DNA from: Actinomycetota bacterium
Lineage (GTDB): Bacteria > Actinomycetota > Actinomycetes > UBA12327
Length of the DNA: 5,813 nucleotides
Reading direction: 5' to 3'
Assembly: GCA_003529305.1 (NCBI GenBank)
Contig: DPWC01000104.1
Span: 1 to 5,813, forward strand
Shown here: positions 1 through 5,813 of the stretch, piece by piece
Layout of the letters: each line of letters starts with the position of its first letter
Numbering within the stretch: the stretch's first letter is position 1
The notes under the pieces: model-generated
The model's database searches: none
What the model saw: the letters and a program-made list of their open reading frames with translations, nothing else
What the model was told of the DNA's origin: nothing
Made by a program: the position numbers and the translations under genes

Positions 1-858
1 AAGGCCTCCGAGGAACAACAGGAGCACTTCCGTGCGCGTCAGCACTGCCAGCGCTGCAATCGCACCGCCAATAGCCAACGAGCCGGTGTCGCCCATAAAA
101 ATCTGTGCGCGTGGCGCGTTCCACCACAAGAAACCGAAACAGGCTCCGGTGAAGGCGGCGGCCAAGATCGCCAAGTCCAAAGGATCGCGGACCTCGTAGC
201 AATGCTTGCCTGGACTAATGGCACAGCCCTGCCCGAACTGCCACACACCGATCAGGGTGTAGGCGGCGAAAGTCATCATGGCTGCGCCGGTAGCAAGGCC
301 GTCCAAACCATCGGTGAGGTTGACCGCATTGGCTGAGGCGACCACCAGCAGCAATGCCCACAGGGCGAAGCCCACCGCGGGTAGCACTAAGGGGGTATCG
401 CGGATCACCGAAACGGCACGGGAGGCTGGGGTGAGCCCGCGATCGTCAGGAAAACGCAGTGCCAGAGCGGCGAAGGCGAGCCCCACCACCAACTGACCGC
501 CGAATTTCGTGCTGGCTCGCAAGCCCAACGATCGACGCTTGAAGATCTTGATGTAGTCGTCGGCAAATCCCACCGCGCCAAGGCCGAGTGCCAGCAGAAG
601 AAACAGCCACCCCGAGACCGTCGGTGGCGTTCCTCGATACAGGTGAGCGGCCGTGTACCCCAACACCACAGCCAGCAGGACGATGAGTCCGCCCATGGAG
701 GGGGTGCCCTTTTTACTCTCGTGGTCCGGATACAGCAGGTCACCGGATTCCCGGATGGCCTGCGAGTAGCCACGGCGGCTCAGAAGACGGATCAACACTG
801 GTGTGCCGAACAACGACACGACGAGGGAGATCGTGGTGGCCAGCACGATGAGCTTCAC
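1..858 (-). CDS. mraY: Phospho-N-acetylmuramoyl-pentapeptide transferase MraY, partial (C-terminus beyond window)
   Basis: MraY is an integral membrane enzyme that transfers phospho-MurNAc-pentapeptide from UDP to undecaprenyl phosphate, forming lipid I. The reading frame is open for 286 codons and runs off the window at base 1. The family is usually about 320-370 residues, so the last part is missing, including the region expected to hold the family's histidine-rich loop. Family motifs visible: KKGTPSMGG at residues 49-57, the catalytic/Mg-binding pair in DDYIK at 100-104, NLTDGLDGL at 180-188, and MGDTGSLAIGG at 255-265 with the third conserved Asp at 257. Hydrophobic segments occur at about 3-26, 56-74, 83-99, 120-135, 158-175, 188-206, 229-245 and 261-273. 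The GTG start overlaps the murF stop by 4 bases (GTGA). A G-rich, Shine-Dalgarno-like stretch (GGGGGTG on the coding strand, bases 866-872) lies 7 bases upstream. The identification is firm; only the C-terminus is unseen. Confidence 0.97.
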   Translation of the reverse strand, partial: MKLIVLATTISLVVSLFGTPVLIRLLSRRGYSQAIRESGDLLYPDHESKKGTPSMGGLIVLLAVVLGYTAAHLYRGTPPTVSGWLFLLLALGLGAVGFADDYIKIFKRRSLGLRASTKFGGQLVVGLAFAALALRFPDDRGLTPASRAVSVIRDTPLVLPAVGFALWALLLVVASANAVNLTDGLDGLATGAAMMTFAAYTLIGVWQFGQGCAISPGKHCYEVRDPLDLAILAAAFTGACFGFLWWNAPRAQIFMGDTGSLAIGGAIAALAVLTRTEVLLLFLGGL

Positions 859-2261
859 GGCTGCACACCCCCGGCGGCAGCAATGAGACCTTCGGCCACC
901 TTCTCCAAGGCCACGGCACGCGATGCTTTCACCAGAACGACATCACCAGGTGACATCAACTCAGTAGCGGCGATCAATGCGGCCTCGGCATTGTCAACGG
1001 CCACCACCGCGTTTGCTCCCATCCCCGCCTCAACGGCTCCTTGGAGGACATCGCCCGCGTGTGAACCTACCGCCACCAACCAGTCTGCCTGAAGATTCGC
1101 CGCCGAGGCACCCAGCGCAACATGTTCGGCTGTAGCGAATTCGCCCAGTTCGAGCATGTCGCCGAGCACCAGACCCCGTCGATGGTTCGCGGCAAGATCG
1201 CGCATGGCCTGCAGGCCAGCGCGCATGGACTCCGGGTTGGCGTTGTACGAGTCGTTGATCACGAGAGAGCCATTGACACAAGGCACAACCTGCAGCCGCA
1301 TGGGACTAGATGGCGGCGCCGACGAGAGGCCAGCAGCGATGTCCTCGCTGCTCACTCCTAACGCAAAAGAGGCGGCGGCAACGGCAAGTGCGTTGTGCAC
1401 TTGGTGGCGACCAATGAGTTGCAGGTGTACAGCAGTATCGGGTTGCCCGGTGATGCGCAGCGTGAATCTGGCTCGCCCATCCGGCCCCACAGCAATCTGC
1501 GAAGCGCTGACCTCCACCTTCGTTGAGGGATCTGTACTGAAGCGCAGAACCGGGCCTGCAGTGCGTTGAGCCATCGCCAACACCCGGGGATCATCGGCAT
1601 TGATGATCGCTGTTCCGCCCGGAGCAAGGTTTTCGACAATCTCGCCCTTCACCCGCGCTGTCGCCTCAAGGCTGCCGAACTCGCCCACATGAGCCGATCC
1701 CACATTCAGGGCAATGGAGACATCTGGCGGTGCCAACGAGCACAGCCATGCGATGTTGCCTTCAGCGCGGGCGCCCATTTCGAGAACGAGAAATCGAGTT
1801 CCACCATCGGCGCGCAGCACAGTCAATGGCAGACCGATTTCATTGTTGAACGAGCCCGGTGGAGCCACGGTGGGTGCCGCAGCGGAGAGTACGGATGCCA
1901 GCAAATCCTTTGTGGTGGTTTTTCCTGAGGAGCCCGTTACAGCGACGACGCGACACGCAGGTCGCAATTCCTGCAGCAGGACGCGAGCTAATTCGCTGAT
2001 CGCCTGGGTCGTGTCCGAGACCACGATGTGTGGACCGGCGACGGGACGCTGCACCAATGACAGCGCCGCCCCCGCCTGCACGGCCTGATCGACGAAGTCA
2101 TGCCCATCGAGGCCCTCGCCCTTGAAAGCGACAAAGAGATCCCCTGGAGCGATATCGCGCGAATCGATGCGTGCGATTCCCGTGACAATCGCATCGTCAG
2201 CGCCATTGGCCGATTGACCGTGGACGATCTCGGCGATGCGCGCGCCATCGACCGGTTTCAC
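855..2261 (-). CDS. murF: UDP-N-acetylmuramoyl-tripeptide--D-alanyl-D-alanine ligase MurF
   Basis: This cytoplasmic ATP-dependent Mur ligase adds D-Ala-D-Ala to the UDP-MurNAc-tripeptide made by MurE, giving the pentapeptide used by MraY. The 468 residues are a normal full length. Three Mur-ligase domains are apparent: an N-terminal UDP-substrate domain (about 1-100), a central ATPase domain (about 105-310) and a C-terminal domain (about 320-460). Visible motifs: P-loop TGSSGKTTT at 109-117, FNNEIGLPLTVL at 138-149 (typical of MurF), EMGAR at 161-165, NVGSAHVGEFGS at 186-197, the KGEI lysine at 205 (the position carbamylated in Mur ligases), GRHQVHNALA at 284-293, DSYNANPESM at 337-346 and LGDMLELG at 366-373. 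Near the end KASR (445-448) stands where KGSR is found in E. coli MurF, a mild variation. The GTG start overlaps the murE stop as GTGA. AGGTGG (bases 2272-2277 on the coding strand), 10 bases upstream, is a plausible ribosome site supporting this start. Confidence 0.97.
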   Translation of the reverse strand: MKPVDGARIAEIVHGQSANGADDAIVTGIARIDSRDIAPGDLFVAFKGEGLDGHDFVDQAVQAGAALSLVQRPVAGPHIVVSDTTQAISELARVLLQELRPACRVVAVTGSSGKTTTKDLLASVLSAAAPTVAPPGSFNNEIGLPLTVLRADGGTRFLVLEMGARAEGNIAWLCSLAPPDVSIALNVGSAHVGEFGSLEATARVKGEIVENLAPGGTAIINADDPRVLAMAQRTAGPVLRFSTDPSTKVEVSASQIAVGPDGRARFTLRITGQPDTAVHLQLIGRHQVHNALAVAAASFALGVSSEDIAAGLSSAPPSSPMRLQVVPCVNGSLVINDSYNANPESMRAGLQAMRDLAANHRRGLVLGDMLELGEFATAEHVALGASAANLQADWLVAVGSHAGDVLQGAVEAGMGANAVVAVDNAEAALIAATELMSPGDVVLVKASRAVALEKVAEGLIAAAGGVQP

Positions 2262-3850
2262 GAGGGCCTGCCCACCTGAACTGAACTGACAGTGTGCAGA
2301 GCCTCGGCCAACACCACGCGGTCATCAAAATCGACGATCTGACCACCAATCTCCTGACCCACTTCATGGCCCTTGCCCAGAACCAGCACTACGCCACCAC
2401 CGGCCTGATGGGTGCGCTGCACGGCCGCTGCGATGGCTTGCGCGCGATCGCCCTGCTCGACCACCTCCGCCGATTGCGTGGCCGCACCACTGATAACCGC
2501 CGCACGAATGGCGGCTGGATCCTCGCTGCGCGGGTTGTCGTCGGTGACAACCACAAGGTCACTGGACGCAGCGGCAGCTTGGCCCATCAATGCGCGCTTG
2601 GAGGCATCGCGATCACCGCCGCAGCCAATGACCACCGACAAGTGCCGATCAGCGGCAACAAGATTGCGGATCTCCGAGACCACCCGGTGCACCGCTTCAG
2701 GTGTGTGCGCATAATCCACGAACCCTTGAACATCAATTCCTTCAGAACTCACCGGCTCTAGGCGTCCTGGGACGCTCGTCACTGCACTGATCCCCTGAGC
2801 GGCCTCCGCCAATCCGATACCCGCGCGGGCTGCCACGACCGCTGCGAGAACAGCATTCGACAAGTTCCACGAGCCGGTCAGTTGCGTGCAAACCACCACA
2901 GGTTCTCCGCCAATGGCCACCTGGGCACATTGACCGGACTTGCCATCCCGCGGCGGTTCAACCGGGATATAGCGCGCACCAGCGCCACCGCTTTTGGTAC
3001 CGGCGCGCGACACCGTCACTGTGGGTACTGCTGATCGTCGCGACATCTTTTCGGCCCACGGTGTTCCGGCTGGGTCATCGCGCATGATGACGGCATTGCG
3101 GGTGCGCTCGCGAGTGAAAGCCAACGCCTTGGCCTCGAAGTAGGCCTCCATGGACCCATGAAAGTCAAGGTGGTCCTGCGACAAGTTGGTAAAGCCCATG
3201 ACATCAAACATCACGCCACCAACGCGCCCCATCACGAGGGCATGGCTAGAAACTTCCATCACGACGGTGTCGACTCCACGTTCCACCATCACGGCGAGCA
3301 ATCGATGCAGGTCGGTGGCCTCAGGTGTGGTGCGAACTGCGTCGAGTCGTTCACTCCCGATAAAGGTGGCAATGGTGCCGATCAAGCCAGTGGTGCGCCC
3401 CGCTGCCCGCGCGGCGGCTTCTAGGAGGAAGCTTGTGGTGGTTTTGCCATTGGTTCCAGTGATACCCAAGACGCTCAAGGCTCTGGCCGGATCGCCATAA
3501 ATCTGCGCCGCGGCCGGACCCATCGCGCGGCGCACATCGTCCACCACGATCGTCGGTGCCCCGAGGCGGTGAGCTGGCCGGGCTCCGAGCGAATCGGTCA
3601 AAACGGCGACGGCACCTGCTGCCACCGCGTCAGCGGTGAACGCGGCACCGTCAAAGCGCTGTCCGCGAAGGGCGACATAGACATCACCGGGTTGCACTTC
3701 ACGGGAATCATGCGTGATTCCTCGAGCGAGCACGCCGCACGACGATCCCGGCGGCACCTCTTCGTTGTCCAAGCGGAGCACACCACCTACTCGTGCGGCC
3801 ACATCAGCAAGGTCACTGCCGGGCACGCTGGGGCGAAGAGGTGGCGTCAC
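2258..3850 (-). CDS. murE: UDP-N-acetylmuramoyl-L-alanyl-D-glutamate--2,6-diaminopimelate ligase MurE
   Basis: This cytoplasmic Mur ligase adds the third amino acid of the peptidoglycan stem peptide. The length is 530 residues from the chosen start, or 531 from a GTG one codon upstream at 3853-3851 (numbering below uses 531). Motifs: ATPase P-loop GTNGKTTT at 133-140, RTTPEATDLHRLL at 174-186, EVSSHAL at 200-206, NLSQDHLDFHGSMEAYFEAK at 223-242 ending in the lysine that is carbamylated in the family, WNLSNAVLA at 329-337, GRLEPV at 363-368, YAHTPEA at 381-387 and GCGGDRDASKR at 410-420. DNPRSEDP at 439-446 and GKGHE at 493-497 match the meso-DAP-binding elements of E. coli MurE, so meso-DAP is the inferred substrate rather than L-Lys. 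I prefer the second GTG (3850) because it gives the same 4-base GTGA overlap with the preceding stop that is seen at both later junctions. No clear Shine-Dalgarno sequence is seen, consistent with coupling to ftsI translation. Confidence 0.96.
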   Translation of the reverse strand: MTPPLRPSVPGSDLADVAARVGGVLRLDNEEVPPGSSCGVLARGITHDSREVQPGDVYVALRGQRFDGAAFTADAVAAGAVAVLTDSLGARPAHRLGAPTIVVDDVRRAMGPAAAQIYGDPARALSVLGITGTNGKTTTSFLLEAAARAAGRTTGLIGTIATFIGSERLDAVRTTPEATDLHRLLAVMVERGVDTVVMEVSSHALVMGRVGGVMFDVMGFTNLSQDHLDFHGSMEAYFEAKALAFTRERTRNAVIMRDDPAGTPWAEKMSRRSAVPTVTVSRAGTKSGGAGARYIPVEPPRDGKSGQCAQVAIGGEPVVVCTQLTGSWNLSNAVLAAVVAARAGIGLAEAAQGISAVTSVPGRLEPVSSEGIDVQGFVDYAHTPEAVHRVVSEIRNLVAADRHLSVVIGCGGDRDASKRALMGQAAAASSDLVVVTDDNPRSEDPAAIRAAVISGAATQSAEVVEQGDRAQAIAAAVQRTHQAGGGVVLVLGKGHEVGQEIGGQIVDFDDRVVLAEALHTVSSVQVGRPS

Positions 3851-5607
3851 CACGACAGGCGCATCCGCGGTGGCTTGGTCCCCGTAGGCGCAATAGCGCG
3901 CTCCTGCAGAGCAAAGGACATGACCTTCTTGAACACCGGGCCGCCCAATCGTCCTCCGTAATGACCACGCTTGGGGGCCTGCAGAACGACGGACACCACC
4001 AGTTGCGGAGCATCAGCAGGAGCAAATCCGATGAAGGAGGCGGTGTATCCCCGATAACACCCACAAGCGGGGTCTACTCGGTTCGCAGTACCGGTCTTAC
4101 CGGCCACGCGATATCCGGGGATCCTGGCCATCGGTGCGGTGCCCTCGTCACTGACCACTGATTCGAGCATGTCGCTGACGGCACGCGCGGTCTTTTGCGA
4201 CACCACTCGAACGCCTGCAGACGGTGGTGTTGGCTCCATGGTGCCGTCGGCCTGGGTAGTGGCGGCTACCAGTCGCGGCTGCATCCGTACACCACCGTTG
4301 GCAATCGTGGCAAATACCGAAGTTGCTTGCAGCGCGTTGACCGATAGTCCTTGCCCAAACGCGACCGTGGGAAATGTCGTTCCAGACCAGTCTTTGAGGT
4401 CTGGTAACAGGCCACGACTCTCGCCAGGGAAGTTCAACCCTGACGGTTCGGCAATGCCGAACTTCTTGAGGTACGAGTACAGGGTGCGAGAACCGATCTT
4501 TTCGGCAGCAAGAATCGTGCCAATGTTGCTCGACTTGGCCAGCACTCCGGCGAAGGTCAGATGCAAGGTGCCGTGCGGATCATGGTCATGGAAGACCGAA
4601 CCCCCGCGCGGAAGCGTCGGGGGAATACTCAGCCGCGAGCCCGGTGTCAATGCGCCTTCCTCGATCACAGCCGCAGCAGTCATCACTTTGCTGGTTGAAC
4701 CAGGCTCGTAGATGTCAGAGACAGCACGGTTACCACGATTGACGGCCTTGGCCGATCCCGCGCGATTGGGGTCAAAGGTCGGCGCCGTAGCCATCGCCAG
4801 CACATCACCCGTGCGCGGGTCCATCACCACAACCGTGCCACTTTCCGCCTTGGTCGCTCGCACTTGGGCCGCGATGGCTTGCTGCGCCACCCATTGAATG
4901 TCGCGATCAATGGTCAAGCGCACATCACGGCCATCGACAGCATCGACTTGCTTAGAGGCGCCCGAAGGAATGCGCTCGCCACCAGAGGAAGTCTCGTAAG
5001 CCAAAGTTCCCGGCAGCCCTGCCAAAGTGGACTGCATGGAGGACTCCAAGCCACCGAGTCCTCGGCCATCAGCACCCACAAATCCCACAATGTTGGCCGC
5101 GACATCGCCGGCTGGATACACCCGCTGACTGGTCCCCTCCGAGAAGATGCCCGCCAAGCTCAGCGCCTTGATCTCTTGCCACCTCTGTGGCGTGATGCCC
5201 TTGGCGATGTAGACGAAACGGCGTCCACCGGTGAGTCGGCGCTGCAACCGAGCGACGGATTGGCCGACTAGTGGAGCGAGTACCTCAGCGGTGGCTCGGG
5301 GGTCCTTGACCAGCGTTTGATCCGCCGTCACATTGCGCGCTTCTATGGTGGTGGCCAGAGCAACTCCGTCAGCATCACTGATCGTTCCGCGCAGAGCCGG
5401 CAGCGTCAGAGTCACGGTGCGTCCACGCTCCGCCTTCAGCGCCATCTGCGGTCCGCTGAAGGTCTGCATCTCCACCAGTCGAGCGATCATCACCACCAAC
5501 ACCAGCATCGCCAGGGCGGCAGTTACCCACAAGCGGCGCCGAGGATCCCCCGGCGCCAATTGGCGCGCTGGTCGATTGTTGCCGTGGCGCGACCCAGCAC
5601 CAACCAC
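3847..5607 (-). CDS. ftsI: Septal peptidoglycan transpeptidase FtsI (class B PBP, PBP3/PbpB)
   Basis: A membrane-anchored class B penicillin-binding protein that cross-links peptidoglycan at the division septum, acting outside the membrane. In the 586 residues: a basic cytoplasmic N-terminus (1-26, with DPRRR just before the membrane), one transmembrane segment (about 27-46), a PBP dimerisation/pedestal domain (about 62-235, with LRGTISDADG at 72-81 and the RVYPAGDVAANIVGF block at 162-176), then the transpeptidase domain (about 255-570). The three active-site motifs are intact: SxxK = STSK at 304-307 with Ser304 as nucleophile, SxN = SSN at 359-361, and KTG at 504-506. No PASTA domains follow. 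Two cysteines (515, 517) sit just after KTG. GTG 5607 is the first ATG/GTG/TTG in this frame after an in-frame stop near 5707; no good Shine-Dalgarno is seen before it. The position immediately ahead of murE and the single anchor favour FtsI over other class B PBPs. Confidence 0.95.
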   Translation of the reverse strand: MVGAGSRHGNNRPARQLAPGDPRRRLWVTAALAMLVLVVMIARLVEMQTFSGPQMALKAERGRTVTLTLPALRGTISDADGVALATTIEARNVTADQTLVKDPRATAEVLAPLVGQSVARLQRRLTGGRRFVYIAKGITPQRWQEIKALSLAGIFSEGTSQRVYPAGDVAANIVGFVGADGRGLGGLESSMQSTLAGLPGTLAYETSSGGERIPSGASKQVDAVDGRDVRLTIDRDIQWVAQQAIAAQVRATKAESGTVVVMDPRTGDVLAMATAPTFDPNRAGSAKAVNRGNRAVSDIYEPGSTSKVMTAAAVIEEGALTPGSRLSIPPTLPRGGSVFHDHDPHGTLHLTFAGVLAKSSNIGTILAAEKIGSRTLYSYLKKFGIAEPSGLNFPGESRGLLPDLKDWSGTTFPTVAFGQGLSVNALQATSVFATIANGGVRMQPRLVAATTQADGTMEPTPPSAGVRVVSQKTARAVSDMLESVVSDEGTAPMARIPGYRVAGKTGTANRVDPACGCYRGYTASFIGFAPADAPQLVVSVVLQAPKRGHYGGRLGGPVFKKVMSFALQERAIAPTGTKPPRMRLSW

Positions 5608-5611
5608 TCGT

Positions 5612-5624
5612 GACGGAGACCGTC
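5612..5624 (-). promoter_or_regulatory. Small GC-rich hairpin just before the ftsI start
   Basis: On the coding strand GACGG and CCGTC form a perfect 5-bp stem around a 3-base loop, ending 4 bases before the ftsI GTG. This is where a ribosome site would be expected, and no purine-rich Shine-Dalgarno is visible. It could lower ribosome access to ftsI or could be incidental. The lack of a T-run argues against an intrinsic terminator. The remainder of the 53-bp gap (5608-5660) shows no recognisable promoter. Confidence 0.3.
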
Positions 5625-5660
5625 GCTCTACGGATCGTCGTGGGGGTGCCAGCGTGCTAC

Positions 5661-5813
5661 TCAGCGACGGGTGCCACCGCCGGTCTGCGTGGCGGTTGCC
5701 CGAGCCTTAGGAGCAGCCGGAGCACTGGGAGCAGCCGGAGCACTGGGAGCAGCCGGAGCACTGGCAGGAGTCGGGGCACTGGGAATCGTCGGTGCCGAGA
5801 GCTTTGCGACAGC
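5661..5813 (-). CDS. C-terminal tail of an FtsL-like division protein (partial, Pro/Ala-rich)
   Basis: The frame is open from the window edge for 50 codons to a TGA at 5663-5661, 53 bases before ftsI. Only the tail is visible: an Ala/Pro/Ser-rich stretch containing three perfect SAPAAP units preceded by a related SAPTPA, then a basic, Gly/Thr-containing end (KARATATQ... TGGGTRR). The in-frame 18-bp repeat and the lack of stops support real coding. The tail itself has no diagnostic domain. The FtsL-like assignment is inferred from position: in actinobacterial dcw clusters the gene directly before ftsI encodes a small bitopic protein of the FtsL type, with one membrane span and an external coiled coil. 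Such a tail would then lie outside the membrane as a flexible, wall-facing extension. A different small secreted or membrane protein cannot be excluded from this fragment. Confidence 0.6.
   Translation of the reverse strand, partial: AVAKLSAPTIPSAPTPASAPAAPSAPAAPSAPAAPKARATATQTGGGTRR
5711..5764 (-). repeat. Tandem 18-bp repeat, three perfect copies, coding for SAPAAP
   Basis: The + strand unit gagcagccggagcactgg occurs three times without a mismatch, at 5711-5728, 5729-5746 and 5747-5764. A degenerate fourth copy follows at 5765-5782 (14 of 18 bases the same). The period is a multiple of three, so copies can be gained or lost without disturbing the frame of the FtsL-like tail. The perfect identity of the three copies, including synonymous positions, suggests recent expansion by slippage or unequal recombination. 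Confidence 0.93.

Noticed and set aside
405..773. 122-codon minus-strand frame inside the mraY region
   Set aside because: It is a shifted frame of mraY. The true frame from GTG 858 carries all MraY motifs, while this one gives a Trp/Cys/Ser-rich composition without motifs.
643..1092. 149-codon + strand frame across the mraY/murF junction
   Set aside because: It is antisense to two well-supported genes and has no recognisable domain.
4382..4404. Perfect 7-bp inverted repeat (CCAGACC / GGTCTGG, 9-base loop)
   Set aside because: It is in the middle of the ftsI coding region with no T-run and no nearby gene end, so terminator or regulatory function is not supported; likely incidental.
4139..4711. 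190-codon open frame on the + strand
   Set aside because: It lies wholly antisense to the ftsI transpeptidase domain, whose motifs are intact. The translation is low in recognisable structure and looks like a GC-driven shadow frame.
5650..5666. Upstream CTG codons (5652, 5664) as alternative ftsI starts
   Set aside because: CTG starts are rare. Using them would add an Arg/Pro-rich extension with no family support, and the one at 5664 would overlap the previous gene.

Overview
This window is a segment of an actinobacterial-type division and cell wall (dcw) gene cluster. Every gene lies on the minus strand, so transcription runs from high to low coordinates. In that direction the order is: the C-terminal tail of a small Pro/Ala-rich protein (probably FtsL-like), ftsI (division transpeptidase, PBP3/PbpB class), murE, murF, and mraY, which is cut by the window edge. 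This order matches the dcw cluster of Actinomycetota, where an ftsL-like gene precedes ftsI-murE-murF-mraY. The moderately high GC content, the exclusive use of GTG starts and the MurE substrate motif (DNPR, the meso-diaminopimelate type) fit that group. I cannot place the organism below phylum level.

Layout: 5661-5813 is the end of the FtsL-like gene, with an 18-bp tandem repeat encoding SAPAAP units. Positions 5608-5660 are a 53-bp gap with a small GC-rich hairpin. Positions 3847-5607 are ftsI, 2258-3850 (or 3853) murE, 855-2261 murF, and 1-858 the first 286 codons of mraY. The last three junctions are stop/start overlaps of the GTGA type, so the four complete or near-complete genes almost certainly form one translationally coupled unit. 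No promoter, terminator, RNA gene, mobile element or CRISPR array is visible, and no stretch over 300 bases lacks a gene.

Function: MurE adds the third residue (probably meso-DAP) to UDP-MurNAc-dipeptide, and MurF adds D-Ala-D-Ala to finish the UDP-MurNAc-pentapeptide. MraY transfers phospho-MurNAc-pentapeptide to undecaprenyl phosphate to make lipid I at the membrane. FtsI cross-links the finished peptidoglycan at the septum, and an FtsL-like protein would be part of the divisome complex that recruits or activates it.

The gene content is conserved housekeeping, and I see no evidence of a new biological system. The points most worth a second look are the repeat-bearing tail of the FtsL-like protein, the chain of identical GTGA couplings, and the hairpin directly before the ftsI start.
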